From positions 1,302,001 through 1,366,000 of the forward strand of contig JAWKWE010000004.1 in NCBI GenBank assembly GCA_041397645.1: a stretch of 64,000 bases of DNA. The letters run 5' to 3'. Below, piece by piece: positions 46,031-54,293 of the stretch. The first letter of the stretch is position 1. Every line of letters begins with the position of its first letter. Origin of the DNA: Hyphomicrobiaceae bacterium (GTDB taxonomy: Bacteria > Pseudomonadota > Alphaproteobacteria > Rhizobiales > Hyphomicrobiaceae). Below the pieces are notes generated by a model. That model did not search any database and was not told the origin of the DNA. It saw only the letters and a list, made by a program, of their open reading frames with translations. Made by a program: the position numbers and the translations under genes.

Positions 46031-46063
46031 TGCGCCGGCGGTGAAACGCTGGCGCATTTTTTT
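46031..46063 (+). terminator. Intrinsic terminator of the permease gene
   Basis: Ten-bp stem TGCGCCGGCG / CGCTGGCGCA with one G-T pair, loop GTGAAA and a run of seven T (46057-46063). It lies 32 bases after the permease stop. Its T-run overlaps the last codon of the convergent TPR lipoprotein gene. Confidence 0.9.
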
Positions 46064-46610
46064 ATCCCTTTATCGGGGCGTTGGTCATGACCATCGGCGG
46101 ATGTCCGAGCTTGATGAGCCGCTCATTCAGGATCTCAATGTTATTGACGATATAGGGATTGCCAGGATCACCCTGATACGCCGCGGCCAATGTGCCCCGC
46201 GCTTTGTCGAGATTGCCACGCAGCAGGTACGAATACCCCAGATTGTTAAGTACGCTTGGCGTCGGGCCGATCAGTGCCTGCACTTTCCCGTAAGCCTTGT
46301 CGGCTTGATCGAAACGGCCGATCTGGTCGTAGCTTGCGGCAAGACCAAGCCAGGCATCGGGGTTGTGAGAGTCTTTCTCGATCGACTTCGAATAGGCGTC
46401 TATGGCGAGGCCGTAATGTCCTTGCGTGAATTGGAGTTTGGCCTCTGAGACGAGCTTCACGGTCTCGGGTAATGCCGACGTTTCAACCGCGCCGCCTTGG
46501 GCAAATGGATCTGTGATGTAACTCTCGCCCACGAGCGCGCCTTCGGCGCAGCCGCTTAGGCCGAGCGCGGCACCCACCAGACAAATAACTGCAGCTCGAA
46601 ACTTCGGCAC
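46062..46610 (-). CDS. TPR lipoprotein, TadD-like (Flp pilus)
   Basis: 182-residue lipoprotein from a GTG at 46610, preceded by GGGGATA; upstream in-frame sequence to 46700 is not signal-peptide-like. The lipobox is ALGLSGC, giving a mature N-terminal cysteine. Two to three TPR motifs follow (AKLQFTQGHYGLAIDAYSKSIEKDSHNPDAWLGLAASYDQIGRFDQADKAY and NNLGYSYLLRGNLDKARGTLAAAYQGDPGN). The architecture fits TadD, the pilotin-like lipoprotein of Flp/Tad pili. It is divergent from cpaB, 525 bases away, which strengthens the assignment. Confidence 0.75.
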   Translation of the reverse strand: MPKFRAAVICLVGAALGLSGCAEGALVGESYITDPFAQGGAVETSALPETVKLVSEAKLQFTQGHYGLAIDAYSKSIEKDSHNPDAWLGLAASYDQIGRFDQADKAYGKVQALIGPTPSVLNNLGYSYLLRGNLDKARGTLAAAYQGDPGNPYIVNNIEILNERLIKLGHPPMVMTNAPIKG

Positions 46611-47135
46611 GACTATCCCCGCAACCAGTACCCAACCGATGACGCTATCCGCTCTCGAAAAATGCTGCGCGAGCGGATTAAAAACGCGACATAAACACAA
46701 CTGGATACTGGCAAAGGGATCGGCAGTTCATTGTCTGCAAATCCTAACGAGTACTTCCCACTCGCAACGAGCCTGATCTTAGATTTTGAGCAGTTGATCT
46801 TTGATTGGGCAGGAGTTGCAAACTACACGTGGGTCTTGACCGACCTCGTTGTACCATTAGTGCCCCATATTGGAGCGCGCGCCAATGTTTTGGCGTTCAG
46901 ATTAGACCGCCCTCGGACAGACCTGTCGATAGCCTGTTGAGAAGCCTCAGACGCAACGGCGGTTCGTGGAGCAAAATTTAAGAGTTTTCTAACGCTAACA
47001 CGATGTCACCGTGGCCCAGTGGGATTAATCACATTCCATCAACACGCTGTTTATGAACTGCTTAAGCAACCCCATGCGATAACCCAGGTGTAGAAAGATT
47101 GCCACGCCTCGAGGCTTATCAGGAGCCGTTCACCC
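46611..47135. other. 525-base intergenic region upstream of cpaB
   Basis: Non-coding spacer between the TPR lipoprotein and cpaB, more AT-rich than its surroundings. It contains the divergent promoters. A ribosome site AGGAG (about 47120) precedes the cpaB ATG. A 69-codon frame at 46731-46940 starts on TTG, has no family character and is not called. I see no repeat, hairpin or RNA gene here. Confidence 0.5.
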
Positions 47136-48068
47136 ATGCGCCGCGACGTTGTGCTTGCGCTGTTTCTTGCTTCTACCAGCGGTTTGTTTGCTGCGGTGGG
47201 CGCTTATAATTGGATGCCTTCAGGGCCGACCAAGACGTTGGTGCTGAAGAGCGACGAACCTCAAATTCCGTTGACCACCGTTGTCGTTGCCAAGCATGAC
47301 ATGGCTTTTGGCGTAGCACTCGGTGCCGAGCAGTTGACGGAAGCAAAGTGGCCGTCTCAGAACATCCCTGAAGGCTCGTATCACACGATAAAGGAGCTGT
47401 TTGGCGAACAGCGCAACCGCGTCGTGCTGGAGGCTATCCGCGGCAACGAGCCCATTCTCCGAGGCAAGATTTCGGGTCCCGGCCAGCGCGCTACGCTTTC
47501 CAACATGTTGGACAGTGGCAAGAAGGCCGTCACGATCAAGGTCAATGACGTGCTCGGCGTCGGTGGCTTCGTTATGCCCGGCGATTTCGTCGATATTCTT
47601 CTTATTGTCGATGAGAAGGAAGCCGAAGACCGCAAGAAGCCGAAAAAGCCCGCCTATACTGATCTTCTCATCGAGCGTGTGCGCGTCCTCGCCATCGACC
47701 AGCTTTCCGATCTCAAGATGGAGACGCCCAAGATCGGTCAAACGGTAACGGTGGAAGTCAACTTGGTCGAAGCTCAAAAGATCGCTCTTGCCTCAACTAT
47801 CGGCACGCTGTCGCTGGTGCTTCGCTCCACCGCGAGTCTGAACGTGTCGCAGGATGTGCGTCGGATGAAGGTCGGCGACCTTGGGGATAGCGGGGATAAT
47901 ACACCTGAAGCCACATTCCAGCCGACGAATGCCGTTGCCGAGGAACCGGCCAAGGTGCCACCTTCACCTGGCAAGGACGAGGGAGAGCCTCCGACCGTAA
48001 AGATCAATATCGTAAGGTCGGTTGACTCCTCCGAGTATACGGTTGCGCGCAGCAAGCCGAAGGACTGA
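47136..48068 (+). CDS. cpaB: Flp pilus assembly protein CpaB (RcpC)
   Basis: 310-residue protein with an N-terminal membrane anchor (MRRDVVLALFLASTSGLFAAVGAYNW) and a SAF domain (PLTTVVVAKHDMAFGVALGAEQLTEAKWPSQNIPEGSY). It continues with the CpaB core ISGPGQRATLSNMLDSGKKAVTIKVNDVLGVGGFVMPGDFVDILL. The C-terminal 60 residues are proline-, lysine- and acid-rich and poorly conserved. CpaB is a periplasmic component of the Tad secretion channel that works with the CpaC secretin. The ATG has AGGAG upstream. Confidence 0.9.
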   Translation: MRRDVVLALFLASTSGLFAAVGAYNWMPSGPTKTLVLKSDEPQIPLTTVVVAKHDMAFGVALGAEQLTEAKWPSQNIPEGSYHTIKELFGEQRNRVVLEAIRGNEPILRGKISGPGQRATLSNMLDSGKKAVTIKVNDVLGVGGFVMPGDFVDILLIVDEKEAEDRKKPKKPAYTDLLIERVRVLAIDQLSDLKMETPKIGQTVTVEVNLVEAQKIALASTIGTLSLVLRSTASLNVSQDVRRMKVGDLGDSGDNTPEATFQPTNAVAEEPAKVPPSPGKDEGEPPTVKINIVRSVDSSEYTVARSKPKD

Positions 48069-48230
48069 GCAATCCTCGCTTTGGGGAAGTCCGGCCAAGC
48101 GTGAAAATCGCCTTGTTTCACCGGGCTTCGCTTTGCTGCGTTAAAGTAGGCGGCCGCCCATTGTCGATGCGTCCCATTAGTTGAGTTCCGTAGCGTTCGG
48201 GACCGTAAACTTAAGTGAGGACGATCTGCG

Positions 48231-49805
48231 ATGTGGCAGACGTTTGCATGCCGTGGCGTTTTGCGCCGCGTAGGTTCCGGCTTTGCCATGGCCAGAAATT
48301 CCATGCCTAAGGCCGGCAAGCTGGTTCAGGCAATGCCTTTTCATAAATTGCACGCCCGCCGGTTTGTTGCCGCCAGCCTGCTGGCAATGATTGCTTTTGG
48401 CGGGTGTTTATGGCCCGTGCATGAGCTTGCGCACGCCGAAGGACGACAGGTCGAAGCAGGTCCGTCCGGTGGTAGCCGCTCGTTTAACGGCGTCGTCAAA
48501 CGACTGTCGGTTATGGTCAAGAAATCTCAGGTGGTCGAGATTGGACGGTCGTATACGACCGCTCTCATTGCCGAAGCTGAAGTCGCCGACGTGGTACCGC
48601 TTTCTGATCGCTCGATCTACGTCGTCGGCAAGAAGGTTGGGTCTACGCGGTTGACGGTGGTTGGCGAAAACCAGTCGATCGTGCGGATCGTCGAGGTCGA
48701 TGTTATGCCCGACGTCGACGATTTGAGAGCCAAACTCAGGACGAACTTGCCGGACGCGGACATCCGCGTCGACTCCATAAACGGCGGCATAATGCTGTCA
48801 GGCGCCGTGCGCGACGCGCCGACCGTCGAACGAGCCGTTGCCATTGCAAAGCGTTATGCGCCCGATGCCGTGACCAACGCATTGACTGTCGCCTCGCCCC
48901 AGCAGGTCATGCTTGAAGTACGCTTCGTCGAAGCCTCGCGCTCAGCTTCACGCGAATTGGGCATCGGTACCCGGGGGCGCAGTTCAAGCGTGGCTTGGGA
49001 TACCGACCGACAAGTCTTCAACCGTGGTCAGGACCTCGCCTTGTCGACGGCCGATCTCCTTTCGGGCACAGCGCCGTTCGGAACTATGATTGCGCGAATT
49101 CTAGAGGGCGGCACCAACGTAGATGTTATGATCCGTGCTTTGGAGACGCGCTCACTTGCACGCCGATTGGCTGAGCCGAACTTGGTCACGACCTCCGGCG
49201 ACACGGCGAGCTTTCTGGCGGGCGGCGAGTTTCCGTTCCCTGTCAGTGCGGCTGACAACCGGATTACCATTGAGTTCAAGCAATTCGGTGTGGCGCTAGC
49301 ATTCACGCCAACCGTTCTGGCGGACAGTCTCATCAATCTGAAAATTGCACCTGAAGTGTCCGACATTGACGATACCAATTCGGTCACGGTCAATAATGTG
49401 CGCATCCCTGGTCTGGCTGTCCGGCGTGCGAATACAACCGTGGAGCTTCGTGATGGACAATCGCTGGCCATCGCGGGTTTGCTTCAGCATCGGCATAATA
49501 AGAACCAGGAGCAGCTTCCCTGGATCGGTCAGGTGCCGGTCCTCGGCGCGCTGTTCCGCAGTGCCGAATATCAGAAGAACGAGTCCGATCTTGTTATCAT
49601 CGTCACGCCTCGCCTGGTGAAGCCCAAGCGCCCCGGTGAGACGTTCAAGACACCGCTCGATGCGCCGGTTGCTTCCAACGACGTTGATTTCTTCCTTGGT
49701 GGCCGACAGGAGATTACCGAAGCGGACGAGCGCCGCGGGCGTCCTAAGCTCTATGGTCACATCATCGATCCGGGAATGGAGGTGAGCCATGTCTCGGCGA
49801 AATGA
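48231..49805 (+). CDS. cpaC: Flp pilus secretin CpaC (RcpA)
   Basis: 524-residue outer-membrane secretin. ATG at 48231 with GAGGA upstream gives a long N-region before the hydrophobic signal (RFVAASLLAMIAFGG), so an internal ATG such as 48288 or 48303 is possible. A pilus N-terminal domain (RLSVMVKKSQVVEIGRSYTTALIAEAEVADVVPLSDRSIYVVGKKVGSTRLTV) and a BON-like segment precede the secretin core. That ends in QEQLPWIGQVPVLGALFRSAEYQKNESDLVIIVTPRLVKP. It forms the outer-membrane channel. It overlaps the next small lipoprotein gene by 17 bases. Confidence 0.92.
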   Translation: MWQTFACRGVLRRVGSGFAMARNSMPKAGKLVQAMPFHKLHARRFVAASLLAMIAFGGCLWPVHELAHAEGRQVEAGPSGGSRSFNGVVKRLSVMVKKSQVVEIGRSYTTALIAEAEVADVVPLSDRSIYVVGKKVGSTRLTVVGENQSIVRIVEVDVMPDVDDLRAKLRTNLPDADIRVDSINGGIMLSGAVRDAPTVERAVAIAKRYAPDAVTNALTVASPQQVMLEVRFVEASRSASRELGIGTRGRSSSVAWDTDRQVFNRGQDLALSTADLLSGTAPFGTMIARILEGGTNVDVMIRALETRSLARRLAEPNLVTTSGDTASFLAGGEFPFPVSAADNRITIEFKQFGVALAFTPTVLADSLINLKIAPEVSDIDDTNSVTVNNVRIPGLAVRRANTTVELRDGQSLAIAGLLQHRHNKNQEQLPWIGQVPVLGALFRSAEYQKNESDLVIIVTPRLVKPKRPGETFKTPLDAPVASNDVDFFLGGRQEITEADERRGRPKLYGHIIDPGMEVSHVSAK

Positions 49806-50145
49806 GGCTAACACGCGTGCGATCGTCGGGAGCGCGCGAAGCGTGCTGGCGGCGGCGGTTGTCGCCGCCCTCGGTGGATGCGACGACTATCTGGAGCGGC
49901 GCGATACGATCACGTTAGGTGTCGGCGACTCTATAGCCGTCAATAACGCAACGCAGACGATCAATCGGTGGCCAGCGGCGGCGAAACGTGATCGCTGGTT
50001 GTGGGACGGCGAACGCGCTCGAAGTGCTGTCAGTCGTTACCGCAGTCGCACGGTGACGCCGCCTGCCGCTCTCGACAAAGGCACTAATGATGATGGCAAC
50101 GGTGTGTTGGACAAGGTTCCCTCCGCCGTGAGCGGCAGCCAGTAG
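49789..50145 (+). CDS. Small lipoprotein of the cpa locus, unknown function
   Basis: 118-residue predicted lipoprotein with lipobox VAALGGC (cysteine near residue 31) followed by DDYLERRDTITLGVGDSIAVNNATQTINRWP. That RRDTI-x-GDSxxxNxAxQTxxxWP segment occurs in short Tad-locus lipoproteins that replace or accompany CpaD, to my recollection. The rest (arginine-rich, then DKGTNDDGNGVLDK) is low complexity. It starts inside the end of cpaC, so it is translationally coupled and probably works with the secretin. Confidence 0.72.
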   Translation: MSRRNEANTRAIVGSARSVLAAAVVAALGGCDDYLERRDTITLGVGDSIAVNNATQTINRWPAAAKRDRWLWDGERARSAVSRYRSRTVTPPAALDKGTNDDGNGVLDKVPSAVSGSQ

Positions 50146-50400
50146 GTCCAGTCGGTTTTGCAAGAGTAGCCCTGGCATCGCCCCGCCGGGGCTTCTCGAT
50201 TCATGCGCCTCTAATCTACGAGGCAGTCGTGGTTCGACCCACTCGACCCGATGTAAAGGCCCAACCGCCATTTCTAGCGTGCTGTTTTCCTGACCCAATG
50301 ATCGAGTAAAAGTTACCCCCATCAGGGCCGTCGTGGGATATTCTCCTCCGAGTGAAGCGCCGTAGCGCCATCCGGAATCCGCGCGAGAGAGCCATCGAGA

Positions 50401-51222
50401 ATGTCCTTTCAGATTAACCACATGCTTAGAGGACGTCTGTCTGCTGCCGTCCTGCTGGCCTTGGGGGCCGGGAATGTCGCCGCGACTGCAGCCGATATGA
50501 CGGCGCGCCAAGTCGCGGTTGCCGTCTTCAAGGCACCGCCCGGCGCGAAAATCGACCTTACCGGCAAGAACCTGAGCGAGCTCGATCTGGCAGGAATCGA
50601 TTTTCGTTCAGCGATGCTGGCGCGCACTGACCTTTACGGCTCGGATCTTTCCGGAGCCAATCTCGAAGGGACGGATCTTTCGGGGTCAAAGCTCGACCGC
50701 GCGATAATGACTAAGACGAATTTCAAGGGTGCCAATCTCGAAGGCGTCACGATACTGAAACCGAGCATTTTCAGCACGCCGGATTTTAACGTTGCCGAAA
50801 CGCCTGTATTTGCCGGCGCGCATCTGAAAAGGGCGCGGATTGCTGCGCGCATGGATAGCGTGAACTTTCGTGGCGCGGACTTGAGCGAAGCCTCCATCGG
50901 TCCGTTCGACATGTCGGTCGAAGGAGGGCTTGCACCTTCTTCCTTGATGAAGGGCGCAGATTTCACGGACGCAAATCTGCAAGGTGTCGACATTCGAAAT
51001 GTCGATTTCACGTTTGGCCGGTTCACTGGGGCCAATCTGAAAGGTGCGAGGCTGACCTCTCTCAATCTGACCAATGCGGACTTCTCCGGGGCCGACTTGA
51101 CGGATGCGGTCTTTTCGGGCTGCAATTTTGAAGGTGTCAAGCTCACTGGAGCGAAAGGTCTCAACAGTGTGAAGGGGCTTGAGACCGCGACGAACGTCGA
51201 TCAGTCGGCGGTGAAGAGGTAG
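50401..51222 (+). CDS. Exported pentapeptide-repeat protein
   Basis: 273-residue protein with an N-terminal export signal (MLRGRLSAAVLLALGAGNVAATAADM). A short helical segment (MTARQVAVAVFKAPPGAKIDLTGKNLSELDLAGIDF) leads into A(D/N)LxG-type pentapeptide repeats over about residues 55-115 and 155-255, giving a right-handed quadrilateral beta-helix. The interruption (KPSIFSTPDFNVAETPVFAG) is unusual. The tail GAKGLNSVKGLETATNVDQSAVKR resembles the tail of the paralogue at 52134. Most pentapeptide proteins are cytosolic; export is uncommon. It precedes the VWA gene by six bases, so the two are co-transcribed. Function unknown. The 255-base upstream spacer holds only a weak 5-bp GC hairpin at 50180-50192. 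Confidence 0.85.
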   Translation: MSFQINHMLRGRLSAAVLLALGAGNVAATAADMTARQVAVAVFKAPPGAKIDLTGKNLSELDLAGIDFRSAMLARTDLYGSDLSGANLEGTDLSGSKLDRAIMTKTNFKGANLEGVTILKPSIFSTPDFNVAETPVFAGAHLKRARIAARMDSVNFRGADLSEASIGPFDMSVEGGLAPSSLMKGADFTDANLQGVDIRNVDFTFGRFTGANLKGARLTSLNLTNADFSGADLTDAVFSGCNFEGVKLTGAKGLNSVKGLETATNVDQSAVKR

Positions 51223-51228
51223 CTGGAT

Positions 51229-52089
51229 TTGAAATTCCCCAAGATGCGATATGCGGTGGCCGCAGCGGTTGTTGGCGCGAGTGTGCTTGGCGCCAGCAAT
51301 GCGGTTTGGTCTCAATCTCCGAACACTCTGCAGGTCGATACTGCGCTTGTCGTCTCCGTTGACGTATCGAATTCCGTCGATGAGGAACGATATCGTTTGC
51401 AGATGGAAGGCATCGCCTCGGCCTTGGAAGATCCCGGCGTGATCGCAGCGATCACCAATGGCCCCAACGGCGGCATTCTGTTTTCGATGGTGACATGGTC
51501 GGACCGGCCCGAGTTCACTCTCCCGTGGCAGAAGATCACGAACAAGGACGAAGCATTTGCCGTCGCCGCAAAGATCCGCAAGATCCCACCGCAGTCGGGT
51601 GAGTTTACCTGCATGACACGCATGATGCGTTCGGTGAATGATAAGGTTGTTTCGCAAATTCCCGGTGAAGCGCTGCGCGTCGTGGTGGACGTTTCTGGCG
51701 ATGGGCCGGACAATTGCAACGCGGATGAGCCCATCGAGAAAGTGCGCGACGAACTGGTAGCCAACGGCGTCACCGTCAATGGCTTGCCCATCAACATCGG
51801 CGATCCGTCAGAGCCCGTCGGCGAGGGTGCTTATCGCGCTCCGGGTTCAGACTTCTCAGATTCGACGTTGAAGCAAAATGGTCATGGCCCAGTTACGCTG
51901 GAGGAATGGTATCGTACGCATGTAATGGGTGGGACAGGCGCGTTTGTTCTGCCTGCCAACGGCTACAACGATTTCGGTCGCGCCATCAGGCAGAAGTTCG
52001 TCATCGAAATCAGCGGGCTTGGTATTCCTGGTCGCTTGAACCTCGGGCTGAACATGGATGCCGACAAAACATCGCGACTAGTGAAATGA
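51229..52089 (+). CDS. Secreted VWA-domain protein (DUF1194 family)
   Basis: 286 residues from a TTG at 51229 with GAGGT about ten bases upstream; ATG at 51244 is the alternative. The signal peptide is MRYAVAAAVVGASVLGASNA. The VWA domain opens with TALVVSVDVSNSVDEERYRLQMEGIASAL, which contains a complete MIDAS motif (DxSxS), and continues with VVVDVSGDGPDNCN. The family (DUF1194) has no defined role. Metal-dependent adhesion to a partner protein is expected; the co-transcribed pentapeptide protein is the obvious candidate partner. Confidence 0.85.
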   Translation: MKFPKMRYAVAAAVVGASVLGASNAVWSQSPNTLQVDTALVVSVDVSNSVDEERYRLQMEGIASALEDPGVIAAITNGPNGGILFSMVTWSDRPEFTLPWQKITNKDEAFAVAAKIRKIPPQSGEFTCMTRMMRSVNDKVVSQIPGEALRVVVDVSGDGPDNCNADEPIEKVRDELVANGVTVNGLPINIGDPSEPVGEGAYRAPGSDFSDSTLKQNGHGPVTLEEWYRTHVMGGTGAFVLPANGYNDFGRAIRQKFVIEISGLGIPGRLNLGLNMDADKTSRLVK

Positions 52090-52133
52090 TAATAAGCTGA
52101 GTTTTCGAAGGTCCAGGGCAGCCGACATTGCGC

Positions 52134-53030
52134 TTAGTTGCGAATGGCCTTGTCGGCGTTCTTCAGCTTATCAAGGCCTTTGGCCGTGTCAGCGCCTTTC
52201 AGATCGATCAGCTTGGCGGAGTCCACGTCGACATCCTCCAGGTTCGCGCCGGCGATATTGGCACCGGTGAGGTCGGCACCGGCAAGCTCTGCGCCGGTAA
52301 GATCGGCATCTTCGAAATCAGCGCCGCGCAGGTCTGCGAATTCCAATGCCGTGCGTCGCAGATTGGCACCTTTGAATGTCGAGCCCTTAAGGTCAGCGCT
52401 CATCAGAACCCCGCGCATGAGACCCATCGATTGATTGGTCAGGTCCGGTGCCAGCATGGCGTTGTCGAAGTTGGCGTTGGTGACGCTGGCGCGAGACATG
52501 TCTGCACCCACCATCGCGTGCGCAAAGTTTGCGTTGTCGAGCTTGGCGTTCAGCATTTGCGTTTGAAACATACTCGCGCCGATGAAACTGGCATTGGTGA
52601 AGTCGGATTTGATGGCCCAGGCGGCATCCAGCACCACGCCATCGAGCTTGGCATTCTTGAAGTTGGCGTTGTTGATGCGTGCTGCTTGTAGGCGTGTCCG
52701 GGTCAGATCCATCCCTGAAAGATCAAGGCCGTTGAGCCGCTTGCCTGAGAGATCGAGCGTCTCGCCATCTTTCAAATTGGCGAGCGCGTGTTCCAGATCC
52801 GCGCGGCTCATATCGGCTTTTGTGAATTCTTCGGAGGTGAGGTCGAGTGAATCGACCATGCTTTGAGCGTTCGCAGGAACCGGCACCGCCTGGCTAAGGC
52901 TGAGGAGCGCAGCCAGGATGATGAAGGGCCAGCGCGCTGTGGCCCAGGCCCCGGTATCGGAGTTCGAGGCGCTTCGGTGTCCCCTGTTCTGCCCGCAGGT
53001 TTCCGAACGGGGCTTTGAAGGGATCGTCAT
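52134..53030 (-). CDS. Exported pentapeptide-repeat protein, paralogue
   Basis: 298-residue protein from the ATG at 53030 (MTIPSKPRSETCGQNRGHRSA). A long polar N-region is followed by the hydrophobic WPFIILAALLSLSQAVPVPANAQ, a signal peptide with likely cleavage after ANA. It shares with the 50401 gene the layout of a helical segment, the (L)DLSGKxLxxLDLxGxDL entry, about 25 pentapeptide rungs (NANFKNAKLDG, GANLRRTALEFADLRGADFEDADLTGAELAGADLTGANIAGANLED in part) and a KGLDKLKNADKAIRN tail. It is convergent with the VWA gene, 44 bases apart. Function unknown. Confidence 0.85.
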   Translation of the reverse strand: MTIPSKPRSETCGQNRGHRSASNSDTGAWATARWPFIILAALLSLSQAVPVPANAQSMVDSLDLTSEEFTKADMSRADLEHALANLKDGETLDLSGKRLNGLDLSGMDLTRTRLQAARINNANFKNAKLDGVVLDAAWAIKSDFTNASFIGASMFQTQMLNAKLDNANFAHAMVGADMSRASVTNANFDNAMLAPDLTNQSMGLMRGVLMSADLKGSTFKGANLRRTALEFADLRGADFEDADLTGAELAGADLTGANIAGANLEDVDVDSAKLIDLKGADTAKGLDKLKNADKAIRN

Positions 53031-53106
53031 GGCACACCTTCCTTGAATTAAGGAAAGTACGAGCGACACGGGCGCAGAGTTACAGGCGTGCTGCAAAAAA
53101 TCTGCA

Positions 53107-53307
53107 TCAGATATCCTCTTCGGCAGCAGATGCGCAGCGCCAGCGTTTGATCTGCCATCCTGGATGCTCTTGGCTCCAGGGAACGAAGTAGGGCGGCGCG
53201 TACATGGTGCAGCTCACCGTGTCCATCTGCTCCTGGAGCTGGATTCGGTATTCGCGGCAAACGTTTGGCTCTTTCATCAAGCAGGCGGAAAGAATGATTG
53301 CGAGCAT
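53107..53307 (-). CDS. Small exported cysteine-containing protein, conserved type
   Basis: 66-residue protein from the ATG at 53307, preceded by TTTAAGGAC. Sequence begins MLAIILSACLMKEPNVCREY; cysteines are at 9, 17, 33 and 58. The first lies at the end of a short hydrophobic segment and could be a lipobox (ILSAC) or part of a disulfide pattern. The C-terminal motif EHPGWQIKRWRC resembles small conserved proteins I recall from alphaproteobacteria, but I cannot name a family. It is upstream of, and collinear with, the 52134 pentapeptide gene (76-base gap). Confidence 0.6.
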   Translation of the reverse strand: MLAIILSACLMKEPNVCREYRIQLQEQMDTVSCTMYAPPYFVPWSQEHPGWQIKRWRCASAAEEDI

Positions 53308-53483
53308 GTCCGGCTGTCCTTAAAGCGGCCGGCTCGGTTGAAAGAGGCCGGCGGTCCTTATTGGTCCAAAACATAACGAAGCCGGTCTGGACTTCGTTGC
53401 ACCCCAAAAACTGAGGTTACACGAAAGCCAGCGGCCGGGGACATTCTGAATTCGTATTGTTCTTGCGCTTTTCCCTGCCCTGT

Positions 53484-54293
53484 TTACGCGGGCAACAGGA
53501 TTTCGCCACGACCGATAATGGACATGTCGCCACCGATCTTGCGCACGAAGTGCGGCAATGGCGGGGGAGCGAGATCGCCCAGCTCGGCTTTGAGATAGCG
53601 TGAGATTATCCGCGTAATCACAAGGTCATGGCGGCCGCAATCAACGAACGTTGGCAAGAGACGCTCGACCTTGGGAGCAATCAGCGTTCCGCGTCGCATC
53701 ATTAATCCTGGGTCGGGTCCGAGGCCGCCTTCCGCCCAAATGGTGCCGCCGACCATGCGCGTGCCAGTCTGTGCACCGGTGGTGCCCTTTACGATTATGG
53801 TGCCGCGGCGCATCTTGTCGCCAGCCCGCGCGCCGACATTACCCGAGACGACAACGGCGCCACCCGCCATTCCGAAGCGCTCGCCCGGAAGCACTGCGCC
53901 CAGGCTGTCGGCGACATTGCCTGAAACGTGAATGATGCCGCCCGTCATCGCCGCCGCAAGATAGTTGCCCGCGTTGCCTGCAATCTCAAGCCTGCCGCCA
54001 GACATCTTACGTCCGGCATAGGCATCGACATTGCCCGTCACACGCAACGTGCCGCTGGCCATTCCAGCGCCAACGAAGTCCAGTGCCGCACCCGAGCCGG
54101 AGATCGTGAGCGTGTCGCCAGCCGTGCCGGAGATATCGAAAGCTTGTCCAAGCGTGATGCGCTCCTTGTCCGAGCCGACGGGCAGGGCCCCAATCTCCGC
54201 GCTCGACAGGCCAGCCAGCTTGTCGGGCGTGATACCGGTGAGGTCGAGCCGCTCGCCTGCGCCAGCTTTGAGACGAAGTGTAAGGCCGCTCAT
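53484..54293 (-). CDS. fhcC: Formyltransferase/hydrolase complex subunit C
   Basis: 269-residue homologue of formylmethanofuran dehydrogenase subunit C, a glycine-rich right-handed beta-helix made of GGxIxVxGN-type rungs (for example GGIIHVSGNVADSLG and RRGTIIVKGTTGAQTGTRMVGG). In methylotrophs FhcC is a structural subunit of the FhcABCD complex, which transfers formyl from formyl-H4MPT and hydrolyses it to formate. The start overlaps the fhcD stop by one base. The last gene of fhcBADC. The spacer after it (53308-53483) contains only GC-rich short palindromes. Confidence 0.94.
   Translation of the reverse strand: MSGLTLRLKAGAGERLDLTGITPDKLAGLSSAEIGALPVGSDKERITLGQAFDISGTAGDTLTISGSGAALDFVGAGMASGTLRVTGNVDAYAGRKMSGGRLEIAGNAGNYLAAAMTGGIIHVSGNVADSLGAVLPGERFGMAGGAVVVSGNVGARAGDKMRRGTIIVKGTTGAQTGTRMVGGTIWAEGGLGPDPGLMMRRGTLIAPKVERLLPTFVDCGRHDLVITRIISRYLKAELGDLAPPPLPHFVRKIGGDMSIIGRGEILLPA

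Noticed and set aside
46731..46940. 69-codon frame upstream of cpaB
   Set aside because: TTG start, no ribosome site, no family character; treated as intergenic.
50180..50192. GCCCC-GCC-GGGGC hairpin after the small cpa lipoprotein
   Set aside because: Short stem, 3-base loop and only a weak TTCTCGATT after it; too weak to call.
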